Below, piece after piece: positions 16,473 through 24,544 of a stretch of DNA of 64,000 nucleotides. The DNA is from Vicinamibacterales bacterium. GTDB lineage: Bacteria; Acidobacteriota; Vicinamibacteria; Vicinamibacterales; Fen-181. Position numbers and translations under genes: made by a program. The notes under the pieces were generated by a model. It had not been told where the DNA came from. It worked only from the letters and a program-made list of their open reading frames with translations, and did not search any database. The stretch lies in assembly GCA_036504215.1 (NCBI GenBank), contig DASXVO010000086.1, forward strand, positions 101,641 to 165,640, written 5' to 3'. Every line of letters starts with the position of its first letter. The stretch's first letter is position 1.

Positions 16473-18344
16473 TCAGAACTCCAGCAACGACTCGTGCGTC
16501 CCTTTGTGCATCTCGTACCAGAAATCGAGTGCCGCTTCACGCCGGTCCTTCTCGAAGCGGCTCAACCAGTCCGCCAGTTCTGGCCGCTCGACGTGCCCAA
16601 CGTCGCGGCGCCGCCTGAGGAACTCGTACACGAGGTCCGCATTGCGGCCCGCCTCCCAGAACACCGAGGCGTTGCGGCTGTTGATGCGGCCCGCGGTCAG
16701 CTTCACCTTCTCGACGAACTCCTTGCCAAGGCCGTACAGCGCCTGCACGATCTCCTCCCCCATCTCCTCGGCCCACCCACGGTGGAAGCGGCAGATCCCG
16801 AGGTTGTCCATCAGCAGCTCCTGCACGAGCCGTTCGGCATTCATCCGTCCGAGTTGCCGGGGAGGGAGGAAGTCCGGCCCGTAGTACATGTAGTACTTGC
16901 CCATGATCGGCATCGGCGCGAGGGCGCCTGGCGTCCAGTACTGGTTCGGGACCATCCAGCCCTTCCGGGCGAACGCGGCGTGCACGAACAGATCGAGGAC
17001 CTGCCGCCCCTTCACGCGTGCGAGCCGCCGCGCGCGGCGCCGCGGTCCCTGGAGCAGATCGACATGGCGCGACACGATCGCGTCGAGCATGGCGACGCCC
17101 AGATCCGCGTTGTGCGCGGAGTCCTCGACCACGCGGAAGCCATCCGGGGTGAAGACCGGCTTCTCGGTCGCGCCAACGTCGTCCGGCGTCAGCACGCCCT
17201 CGTGCACGCACTCGAACAGCCACGAGAGCACGCCGCCCGCAGCAATCGCGTCGAAGCCCAGGGTGTCCGCGCGGTGCGCGAGCCGCTCCGCCGCCCGCTG
17301 GTCGAAGATGCCGCACTGCGGGCCCATCGTCTCGTAGGGCTCGTAGTCCTTCTTGAACTCGCCGCGCATCTTCTTGCACACCGCGGAACAGGGTTCGCCG
17401 CACGTGTGCTGCTGTCTGGCGTCGATGGTCTCCTCGTTGAACTGCTTGAGGTAGTGCTCCAGGACGAGCGTCCGGTGGAGGTCGACGCGCTCGCTCTCGC
17501 TCATGTAGATGCTGCGGTAGTTGAACGACAGCATGGCACCGCCCAGCGTGGCGAAGTTCGCGCCGAGCGTCCCGCCCGTCGAGAGTCTCGGATCGAAGCG
17601 GTACTTCGTCGTCGCTTCGAAGTCCTTGGCCGCGAGCCGCTTCTGGAAGCGCACCTGGAACCACTCGTCGGCCACCTTGCGGTCCCGGAAATCCTCGTCC
17701 ACCACCGTGCCGCCGTAGATCACCGCCGCGATGTTGTGCTCGTGGAGCATCCGCGAGCCGAACCCACCACGCCCCGCCCACGTGTCAACGTCGGTGAGCT
17801 TGCCGTTCCCGTCGATCGGCACCGACACGATGGCGCCGAAGTCGGTCGCCTCGGCGGCGGGCCCCACGGCGAGAATCCGAGGCGCCTGCGCATAACGTGC
17901 GGTGAACCGCTCGTGGACGTGATCGAGCACGGCATAGACACCCAGGCGGCCCGACGCCCAGACGCGCGTGAGGTCCACCGGCTCGAGTGAAACGTCGATC
18001 TCCTCGCCGTTCTGACGGTTGAGGATCAGCACCGACGGCCTCGCGGCACAGCCGACCAGCGAGAGCATGTTGATCCCCAGGTTGTCGAACACCAGCCCGG
18101 CACCGCCCATCGACGACACGTAGAACCCGCCCCAACAGGGGGAGAATCCGGTGACGATCAGCCGGTTCGATCCCGGCAGAATCGAGCCGGCCAGCAGGCC
18201 CACTCCAATGTTCAGGCTGTTGAACCGGCCGGTGAGATGCAGCCCGAGGTCCACGGGACCGAAGAAATCGCCGACGGGGTACTTCGCCACGCGGTAGTAA
18301 CCGGTGCCGGCGTCGACGAAGAGGACTTTCTGCTGGACGTCCAT
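16473..18344 (-). CDS. Aldehyde:ferredoxin oxidoreductase (tungstopterin) family protein
   Basis: A 623-residue homologue of AOR. The N-terminal domain has RLIVTGFSPCWGGFYVSSMGG, typical of the pterin-binding region. Cluster-ligand cysteines lie in CGEPCSAVC (Cys315, 319, 323), with a late Cys in NLGICRFHRGW; spacing CxxxCxxxC differs slightly from the classic CxxCxxxC. Members oxidise aldehydes to acids with reduced ferredoxin as product and need a tungsten or molybdenum bis-pterin. No W/Mo transport or pterin gene is in the window. ATG 18344 is preceded by GGAGAG and gives the family N-terminus; an upstream extension of 62 residues is Pro/Arg-rich and rejected. Substrate unknown. Confidence 0.85.
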   Translation of the reverse strand: MDVQQKVLFVDAGTGYYRVAKYPVGDFFGPVDLGLHLTGRFNSLNIGVGLLAGSILPGSNRLIVTGFSPCWGGFYVSSMGGAGLVFDNLGINMLSLVGCAARPSVLILNRQNGEEIDVSLEPVDLTRVWASGRLGVYAVLDHVHERFTARYAQAPRILAVGPAAEATDFGAIVSVPIDGNGKLTDVDTWAGRGGFGSRMLHEHNIAAVIYGGTVVDEDFRDRKVADEWFQVRFQKRLAAKDFEATTKYRFDPRLSTGGTLGANFATLGGAMLSFNYRSIYMSESERVDLHRTLVLEHYLKQFNEETIDARQQHTCGEPCSAVCKKMRGEFKKDYEPYETMGPQCGIFDQRAAERLAHRADTLGFDAIAAGGVLSWLFECVHEGVLTPDDVGATEKPVFTPDGFRVVEDSAHNADLGVAMLDAIVSRHVDLLQGPRRRARRLARVKGRQVLDLFVHAAFARKGWMVPNQYWTPGALAPMPIMGKYYMYYGPDFLPPRQLGRMNAERLVQELLMDNLGICRFHRGWAEEMGEEIVQALYGLGKEFVEKVKLTAGRINSRNASVFWEAGRNADLVYEFLRRRRDVGHVERPELADWLSRFEKDRREAALDFWYEMHKGTHESLLEF

Positions 18345-18550
18345 GCTGCTTACTCTCCGTGCCTGCGGGCAGACACGCCCACAGCCACTGCGAATCCCGA
18401 TCGGCGGCGGGCCTCCGCCGATCGGCTCGGGCAGCGCGAGGCGTATCCCCCTGCTCGGCGGCGGCGCGGGCCGGACCCGCGACAGAGTACCACGCTTTCC
18501 CTTGACCCGCGCGGCGTGGGAAGGCAGCATACCCGCGGAGGAACGGCACC

Positions 18551-20134
18551 ATGTCTGCTGCGCTCACCCGCCCACGGGCGATAGGTTTCGGCCTGCTCGT
18601 CGTCTCCGCGTTGCTCGGCGTTCCGGTGCGCTCGGCGGTGCAGCCTGCGCCCGCCGTCAAGGCGCCTGCCCACGGGAAGTCAGTCACGCGCCTGCTGATT
18701 CGAAACGCCATGGTGATCTACGGCAACGCGAAGCCGGCGTTCGGCCCCGTGGACATCCTCGTGCAGGATGGCCTCATCGCGCGGGTCGGCCCCCCTTCGA
18801 AGAAGGACCCGCCGCCGGATGCGGTCATCGACGCCACCGGCAAATACGTGATGCCGGGAATCGTCAACGCCCATATGCACCTGCAGGACGAGCGCGGGGG
18901 CAAGGCGCAACCGTTCCAGTACGAGGCCAACCTGCTGCTCGCGTGCGGCGTCACGACCGTGCGCGATGTCGGATCCGAGTTCGAGAGGGCGAAGAAGTGG
19001 CGGACGGACAGCGCCGCGCACACGCTCGTGGCGCCGCGCATCTTCATCTACACGCCGAGCTGGCGCGGGCGGACGGGCAGCGCACCCGAGACGCCGCAGA
19101 CCGTCCGTGCGGGTGTGCAGTGGGCCAAGCAGAACGGCGCCGACGGGGTTAAGATCTTCGGGATCGACCGTGATCTCCTCGAGGCCGTCCTGGACGAGGC
19201 ACACAAGCAGAACCTCCGGAGCGCGACGCACATCGCCGTCGAGGAGACGACCGCGAAGGACTTCGCCGAACTCGGCGTGACCTCGATCGAACATTTCTAC
19301 GGCATTGCCGATTCCGCGCTCGACGGGATCCAGGATTTTCCGGCGGATCACAACGCCAGCAACGAGATCCATCGCTTCGGCCGGGCCGGCGAGCTGTACA
19401 TCCAGAAGAACCTGAACCCCGAAAAGCTTTCGGGCGTGCTGGATCTGATGGTCCGGCAGAAGGTCGCCTGGGTACCGACGCTGTCAATCTACGTCGCCGG
19501 CCGCGATCTGATCCGTGCGCAGAATCTGCCCTGGTACAAGGAGTATCTCCATCCGACCATGGAGGAGTACTGGAAGCCCGATCTGGAGCACCACGGCTCG
19601 TTCTTCCTGGGGTGGACGAGCACGCAGGAAACGCGGTGGAAGCAGGACTACCAGGTCTGGATGGCGGCGCTGCGCGAGTTCGGCCTCAAGGGCGGCCTGA
19701 TCGCGACGGGGGACGATGCCGGGTTCATCTATTCACTCTACGGCTTCGGCCTGATCCACGAGCTGGAGTTGATGGAAGAAGCCGGGTTCCACCCGCTCGA
19801 AGTGATCAAGCATGCGACGGTCAACGGCGCGAAGTTGCTCGGCGTGGACGACCGACTGGGCCGCGTGCGCCAGGGCTACGTGGCCGATCTCCTCGTCGTC
19901 AATGGCAACCCGCTCGAGAACCTGCACCTCCTGAATCCGTACGGAACCGACGTCCTCACGGTGAACGGCAGGGCCGTGTCGAACTACTCGGCGATCACGC
20001 CCGGCGACAAGAGCGTGAAGATCGAGCACGGTGGCGGCATCGAATGGACCATCAAGGACGGGGTGCCGTACCACGTGCCGACACTGATGAAGGAAACGCG
20101 GGAAATGGTGGCGGCGGCGCGCGTGAAGCGGTAG
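18551..20134 (+). CDS. Exported amidohydrolase
   Basis: A 527-residue metal-dependent hydrolase of the amidohydrolase (TIM-barrel) superfamily with an N-terminal signal segment (AIGFGLLVVSALLGVPVRS). The first metal motif is NAHMH (106-110). It is followed by a candidate bridging lysine in GVKIFG, His ligands in SATHI and IEHFYG, and the Asp in ATGDDAG. The C-terminal LGRVRQGYVADLLVVNGNP closes the small beta-sandwich domain, as in imidazolonepropionase or prolidase-like members. Substrate is not predictable. GAGGAA lies about ten bases before the ATG. The next gene begins 53 bases downstream with its own ribosome site, probably in the same unit. Confidence 0.88.
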   Translation: MSAALTRPRAIGFGLLVVSALLGVPVRSAVQPAPAVKAPAHGKSVTRLLIRNAMVIYGNAKPAFGPVDILVQDGLIARVGPPSKKDPPPDAVIDATGKYVMPGIVNAHMHLQDERGGKAQPFQYEANLLLACGVTTVRDVGSEFERAKKWRTDSAAHTLVAPRIFIYTPSWRGRTGSAPETPQTVRAGVQWAKQNGADGVKIFGIDRDLLEAVLDEAHKQNLRSATHIAVEETTAKDFAELGVTSIEHFYGIADSALDGIQDFPADHNASNEIHRFGRAGELYIQKNLNPEKLSGVLDLMVRQKVAWVPTLSIYVAGRDLIRAQNLPWYKEYLHPTMEEYWKPDLEHHGSFFLGWTSTQETRWKQDYQVWMAALREFGLKGGLIATGDDAGFIYSLYGFGLIHELELMEEAGFHPLEVIKHATVNGAKLLGVDDRLGRVRQGYVADLLVVNGNPLENLHLLNPYGTDVLTVNGRAVSNYSAITPGDKSVKIEHGGGIEWTIKDGVPYHVPTLMKETREMVAAARVKR

Positions 20135-20187
20135 GTGGGCGAACGGCGGCAGCACCTCACAGCGTTCCTTTCTCCAGGAGTACCGAT

Positions 20188-21555
20188 ATGCGTGGATTCG
20201 ATCGGCGGCGGTTCCTGCGGGCTGGCGCGGTGGCAAGTGTCGGCGCGGCCCTGCGCGGCGCGGACGTCGGTGCGACCGAGGGCATGGCGCAGGCCCAGGC
20301 GCGTGCCATCAGTACGTCCCCCCTGCTCGAGTTCCGCGTCCCGCCCATCGATCCGGTCCGTATCGGCTACGTGGGTGTGGGCGGGATGGGATCGGCGCAC
20401 GTTCGCAACCTCCTCACGATCGAGGGCGTGCAGATCCGCGCCGTCTGCGACATCGTCCCCGAGAAGGTCGAACGCGCGCAGAAGTCGGTGGTGGACGCGG
20501 GGCAGCCCAGACCCGAGGGCTACACGAAGGGACCGGAGGATTTCCGGCGCCTCTGCCAGCGCGAGGACATCGACCTGGTCTACAACGCCACGCCGTGGGA
20601 GTGGCACGTGCCAGTCTGCGTGGCGGCGATGGAGGCCGGCAAGCACGCGGCGACCGAGGTGCCGGCTGCGATGACGATCGAGCAGTGCTGGCAGCTGGTG
20701 GAAACCTCCGAGCGGACGAAGCGGCACTGCGTGATGATGGAGAACTGCTGCTACGACCGGCCCGAGATGCTGTGCCTCAACATGGTGAAGAAGGGGCTGC
20801 TCGGCGAGATCATCCACGCGGAGGCGGGCTACCTGCACGATCTGCGTGCGATCAAGTTCAGCACCGAGGGCGAGGGCCTGTGGCGCCTGGCGCATGCGGT
20901 GAAGCGCGATGCGAATCTCTACCCGACGCACGGCCTCGGTCCGGTCGCGCAGTGCCTGGACATCAACCGCGGTGACCGCTTCGAGTACCTCGTGTCGATG
21001 AGCACCGCGTCACGCGGTCTGAATCTCTACGCGGCGAAGGCGTTCGGGGCCAACGATCCGCGTGCGACGCGGAAGTACGCGCTGGGCGACGTCAATATCA
21101 GCCTCATCCACACGGCGCTCGGCAAGGTCATCACGCTCTACCACGACACCGACTCGCCGCGCCCCTACAGCCGGATCCACAAGGTTCAGGGGACCGCGGG
21201 GATCTTCGAGAAGTACCCGGAGCGGGTGTACGTCGAGGGCCGCAGCACCAGGGGAGATCAGTGGGACACGCTCGACACCTTCCGCGAGTACGACCATCCC
21301 TTGTGGACGTCACAGGCCGACAAGGCGCGCGGTGCGGGGCACGGCGGCATGGACTACATCGAGGACTACCGCCTGATTGACGCGCTGCGGCAGGGCCGCC
21401 CGCTCGACGTCGACGTCTACGACGCCGCGGCGTGGAGCGTGGTGACGGAACTGAGCGAGCTGTCGGTGGCGGGACGGGGCAAGCCCGTGGAGTTCCCCGA
21501 CTTCACGCGAGGAGGGTGGAAGACACCCCGAGCGCTGCACGTGCAGGAGATCTGA
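20188..21555 (+). CDS. Tat-exported Gfo/Idh/MocA enzyme, GH109 (alpha-N-acetylgalactosaminidase)-like
   Basis: A 455-residue protein beginning with a twin-arginine signal (FDRRRFLRAGAVASVGAAL). Residues ~50-160 form an NAD-binding Rossmann fold (IGYVGVGGMGSAHVRNLL). The pattern KHAATEVPAAM, then MMENCCYDRPEML and EAGYLHDLR, then HGLGPVAQCLDINRGDRF resembles GH109 glycosidases, which use tightly bound NAD+ in a redox-assisted cleavage of alpha-GalNAc. A plain dehydrogenase cannot be excluded. ATG 20188 has CAGGAG eight bases upstream. It follows the amidohydrolase by 53 bases, which suggests shared use on an exported amide or glycan substrate. Confidence 0.82.
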   Translation: MRGFDRRRFLRAGAVASVGAALRGADVGATEGMAQAQARAISTSPLLEFRVPPIDPVRIGYVGVGGMGSAHVRNLLTIEGVQIRAVCDIVPEKVERAQKSVVDAGQPRPEGYTKGPEDFRRLCQREDIDLVYNATPWEWHVPVCVAAMEAGKHAATEVPAAMTIEQCWQLVETSERTKRHCVMMENCCYDRPEMLCLNMVKKGLLGEIIHAEAGYLHDLRAIKFSTEGEGLWRLAHAVKRDANLYPTHGLGPVAQCLDINRGDRFEYLVSMSTASRGLNLYAAKAFGANDPRATRKYALGDVNISLIHTALGKVITLYHDTDSPRPYSRIHKVQGTAGIFEKYPERVYVEGRSTRGDQWDTLDTFREYDHPLWTSQADKARGAGHGGMDYIEDYRLIDALRQGRPLDVDVYDAAAWSVVTELSELSVAGRGKPVEFPDFTRGGWKTPRALHVQEI

Positions 21556-21765
21556 CCCTCACGGCGCCTTGCCTCCAGCACCTCTCCGTTGTATCGTTGT
21601 GCCTTGGGCGTATCCCATCAACAATCCTGATCGCCGCTGCGGACACGGGCGGGCCCTGGAACTGGCGCCGGCCTGCGCGGGTGGGCGGAACTTACGGCAT
21701 TCCGCTGGACCTGGACGTGTCGGGTGGACGATCCCGTGAGCGCTCCATCAGATGCGGAGGGTGAT

Positions 21766-23736
21766 GTGACGAAAGCTCGGCTGTCGAGGATGTTCGTATC
21801 GTGTGTCATCGCCGTCGCGTTCGCACTGCTCGCCCTGCCGGCCAGCACCGGCGTCGGACGGCAGCTGAGGACCGCGGCCCACAACGGCTACGACGTGGCG
21901 GCAGGAGAGGCGCTGGTGAAACTGCGCACGACCGCCGCACTCCCCGAGATCGAGAACGAGAGCGACGCCGACAGTTTCGAGGAAATCGGCGGCACCGGTG
22001 TACGGCGTGTTCACTCGCGCAGCCTGGGCACCGACGCGCTGATTGCGACGCTCGCCGCGCATCCCGACGTCGAGTACGTCGAGCCGAACTACATCCTGCA
22101 CGCGGTGGCGACGCCGAACGATCCCGGCTTTCCCAACCTGTATGGTTTGCTGAACACGGGCCAGGCGATCCAGGGCGTGGCGGGCACGCCCGGCGCGGAC
22201 ATCGGCGCGACGAGCGCCTGGGACCTCTCGACCGGCTCACGTGGCACGGTCGTCGCCGTGGTCGACACCGGCGTGGACTACAACCACCCGGACTTGGCGG
22301 CGAACGTCTGGTCCGCTCCCTCGTCGTTCACCGTGGTCATAGGGGGGAGCACCATCACGTGCGCTGGGGGAACGCACGGCTTCAACGCGATCGCGAAGAC
22401 GTGCAATCCGATGGACGACAACGACCACGGCTCGCACGTGTCGGGAACGATTGGCGCCGTCGGGAACAACGGCGTCGGCGTCGTCGGTGTGAACTGGACG
22501 GCGAGCATCATGGGTGCGAAATTCCTGGATTCAACCGGCAGCGGCACGCTGGCCGATGCCATCAATGCGATCGAGTTCGCGGTCCAGGCCAAGCAGGTGT
22601 TCGGCACCGGCGCCAACGTGCGCGTGCTGTCGAACAGCTGGGGCGGTGGCGGGTTCTCGCAGTCGCTGCTCGACGAAATCAACAGGGCGGACACCAACGA
22701 CATGCTGTTCGTCGCCGCGGCGGGCAACAACGGCCGGAACAACGACACGACCGCGAACTATCCTTCCAACTACGCCGCCCCGAACGTGGTGGCGGTCGCG
22801 GCCACCGACAACCGGGACCAGCTCGCGTCGTTCTCCAACTTCGGGCGCGGCACCGTGCACCTCGGCGCGCCGGGCGTGAACATCCTGTCAACCGTCCGGA
22901 ACGGCGCGTACGCGTACTTCAGCGGCACGTCGATGGCCACACCGCACGTGTCTGGCGCCGCCGCGCTCGTGCTCTCGAAGTGCACGCTCGACACGGCGGG
23001 ACTGAAGGCCACGCTGCTGAACGCGGTGGATCCGATCGCGTCGCTCGCGACGGTGACGATCACCGGGGGACGGCTGAACGTCTTTCGCGCGATCAGCAAC
23101 TGCGCGGCGCCGCCGACGCCCGATTTCACCCTGACCGCCAGCCCCGCGTCGCGTTCGGTGGCGCCTGGCGCCAGCGCCACCTACACCGTGACGACGGCTG
23201 CGCTGAACGGCTTCACCGGAACGATCACGTTCGGGGCGGCCGGCCTGCCGGCGGGAGCAACCGCCACGTTCTCGCCAGCGGCGGCAGCCGCAGGTGCGGC
23301 GTCCACACTGACCGTCGCTACGAGTTCGACGACACCGCCCGGATCGTATTCGATCGGCATCACGGCGATCAGTGGCGGCGTCTCCCACTCGACCGGTGTC
23401 ACGCTGGTCGTCGCGAACGCCGACTTCACGCTGTCGGTCAGCCCGTCGTCGCTCAGTGTACGGCACGGTTCGAGCGGCTCCTTCACCGTCACCGTCACCT
23501 CGGCGAACGGATTCGCGGGAACGGTGAACCTGTCAGCCTCTGGCCTGCCGCAGCCCACGCAAGTGACGGCAACCTGGAGCGCCACGAGCGTGACCGTGCC
23601 CGCAGGCGGATCTGCCCAGGCGCGCCTCACGCTCGCGCCGGCCAGCAACGCGACACGGACCACCTATGGTCTGAGGTTCACCGGGACGTCTGGATCGCTG
23701 TCGCATTCGGCGTCGGCCTCGTTCCGCGTCCGTTGA
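21766..23736 (+). CDS. Subtilisin-like serine protease (S8) with two C-terminal Ig-like domains
   Basis: A 656-residue secreted protease: Sec signal (RMFVSCVIAVAFALLALPAS), inhibitor-I9-like propeptide (to ~115, ending VEYVEPNYILHA), then the S8 catalytic domain. The triad is Asp167 (VVDTGVDYNHPD), His221 (DDNDHGSHVSGT) and Ser389 (SGTSMATPHVSG), with oxyanion Asn321 (AAAGNNG). After about residue 450 come two ~90-residue Ig-like repeats starting PDFTLTASP and ADFTLSVSP, of the kind found in Acidobacteriota secreted proteins. GTG 21766 is preferred because GGAGG lies five bases upstream (21756-21760); the open frame extends 14 codons further with no good site. It is followed by a palindromic repeat. 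Confidence 0.9.
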   Translation: MTKARLSRMFVSCVIAVAFALLALPASTGVGRQLRTAAHNGYDVAAGEALVKLRTTAALPEIENESDADSFEEIGGTGVRRVHSRSLGTDALIATLAAHPDVEYVEPNYILHAVATPNDPGFPNLYGLLNTGQAIQGVAGTPGADIGATSAWDLSTGSRGTVVAVVDTGVDYNHPDLAANVWSAPSSFTVVIGGSTITCAGGTHGFNAIAKTCNPMDDNDHGSHVSGTIGAVGNNGVGVVGVNWTASIMGAKFLDSTGSGTLADAINAIEFAVQAKQVFGTGANVRVLSNSWGGGGFSQSLLDEINRADTNDMLFVAAAGNNGRNNDTTANYPSNYAAPNVVAVAATDNRDQLASFSNFGRGTVHLGAPGVNILSTVRNGAYAYFSGTSMATPHVSGAAALVLSKCTLDTAGLKATLLNAVDPIASLATVTITGGRLNVFRAISNCAAPPTPDFTLTASPASRSVAPGASATYTVTTAALNGFTGTITFGAAGLPAGATATFSPAAAAAGAASTLTVATSSTTPPGSYSIGITAISGGVSHSTGVTLVVANADFTLSVSPSSLSVRHGSSGSFTVTVTSANGFAGTVNLSASGLPQPTQVTATWSATSVTVPAGGSAQARLTLAPASNATRTTYGLRFTGTSGSLSHSASASFRVR

Positions 23737-23739
23737 ACC

Positions 23740-23829
23740 CTGAGCTTACTTGTGTTGACCAGGCTGCGCGCCCTGCGCACCCCATGAAGCGGGCGTTCCC
23801 TGCGGGAGGCGTTGGTCAACACATCTGAG
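23740..23829. repeat. Dispersed ~85-bp palindromic repeat, copy 1
   Basis: The outer arms TGTGTTGACCA (23751-23761) and TGGTCAACACA (about 23813-23823) are inverted copies of each other. The core contains CGCGCCCTGC and GGGCGTTCCCTGCG. The reverse complement of 45042-45128 has the same order of blocks (TGTGCTGACCA, CGCGCCCTGC, ATG, CGGGCGTTCCCTGCG, GGTGGTCAACAC, CTGAG). It starts just after the protease stop, so it might act as a transcription end or as a REP/MITE-like element. Confidence 0.75.
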
Positions 23830-23847
23830 TCGAAGGGTAGGCGATCG

Positions 23848-23930
23848 GGGTCGGGACAATTCTCCTGGAATGGCGACATCATCGTCGGTGGTCGCCGCTC
23901 TCGACCGGGAATCCACTCCCGACCCTTTTC
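23848..23930 (+). other. Structured spacer: nested inverted repeats followed by a short T tract
   Basis: A 9-bp perfect stem joins GGGTCGGGA (23848-23856) with TCCCGACCC (23917-23925), followed directly by TTTTC. Inside it a second perfect stem joins GGCGAC (23872-23877) with GTCGCC (23891-23896). It could be a terminator with a large branched loop, an RNA leader for the pentapeptide-guaA unit, or a small RNA. No known riboswitch motif is recognised. Confidence 0.4.
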
Positions 23931-24184
23931 TCCGGCCCCACGCGCCGGCCCTGCGCCTGGCTGGCGTCGAAGTCCTCGCCGGTCGTCACGCGCCACTCGA
24001 CACCGGCCGCGCGGGCAACCCGCCGCCCCTGAAGCCCGGAACCGAGGCGCGCGTCGCGGGTGCGACCGCCCCGGGGACGACAGCCGGCAGTTGCCCGATC
24101 CGGGCGCTCGCGATATCGTTACAGGATCATCGTTGGCCGGCGCGGATGGCGCGGGCACAATCCGGCCCATGCTGGAGGGAAGCA

Positions 24185-24544
24185 ATGGCAGACCTGTCGC
24201 GGTCGGACGTCATCAAGATCCTCGCAGTGGCCGAGAACGCTCGTCTGGCGGGCGTGGACCTCTCGGGGCTCGATCTGCACGGCCTCAATTTCAGCGGCGC
24301 CGATCTCATCCGCGCAGATCTCGCCGGCGCCAACCTGTCAGGCGCCTACATGCGCGGGGCCCGGCTCGAGTCTGCGAACCTCGAGGGGGCGATCATCACC
24401 GACGCGAACCTGAAGGAAGCCAACCTGAAGGCGGCGAACCTTCGGGACGCCGACCTGACGAACACGATTATGACGGATGCCAACCTCTTCGAAGCCATCC
24501 TCGAGGGCGCCCGCCTCGACCGGACCATTGGACTCAATCGATGA
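24185..24544 (+). CDS. Small pentapeptide-repeat protein coupled to guaA
   Basis: A 119-residue soluble protein. Residues ~20-115 are about eighteen tandem A(D/N)LxX repeats (LSGLDLHGLNFSGADLIRAD, then LAGANLSGAYMRGARLESAN, LKEANLKAANLRDADL), which would form a right-handed quadrilateral beta-helix. Short members of this family have varied and mostly unknown roles; some mimic DNA. GGAGGG lies about ten bases before the ATG. Its TGA overlaps the guaA ATG as ATGA, so it is translationally coupled to GMP synthase. No functional link between the two is known to me. Confidence 0.85.
   Translation: MADLSRSDVIKILAVAENARLAGVDLSGLDLHGLNFSGADLIRADLAGANLSGAYMRGARLESANLEGAIITDANLKEANLKAANLRDADLTNTIMTDANLFEAILEGARLDRTIGLNR

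Larger units (their letters stand above)
23737..24184. other. 448-base gene-free spacer
   Basis: This holds the palindromic repeat (23740-23829) and the nested inverted repeat (23848-23930). The remaining ~250 bases show no further feature. An in-frame extension of the pentapeptide gene runs back to 23870, but its composition is Pro/Arg/Ala-rich, lacks the pentapeptide pattern and has no ribosome site, so I do not call it coding. Confidence 0.6.

Noticed and set aside
23870..24184. Long N-terminal extension of the pentapeptide-repeat protein
   Set aside because: It has no pentapeptide pattern, a Pro/Arg/Ala composition typical of non-coding GC-rich DNA, and no ribosome site. ATG 24185 has GGAGGG upstream.
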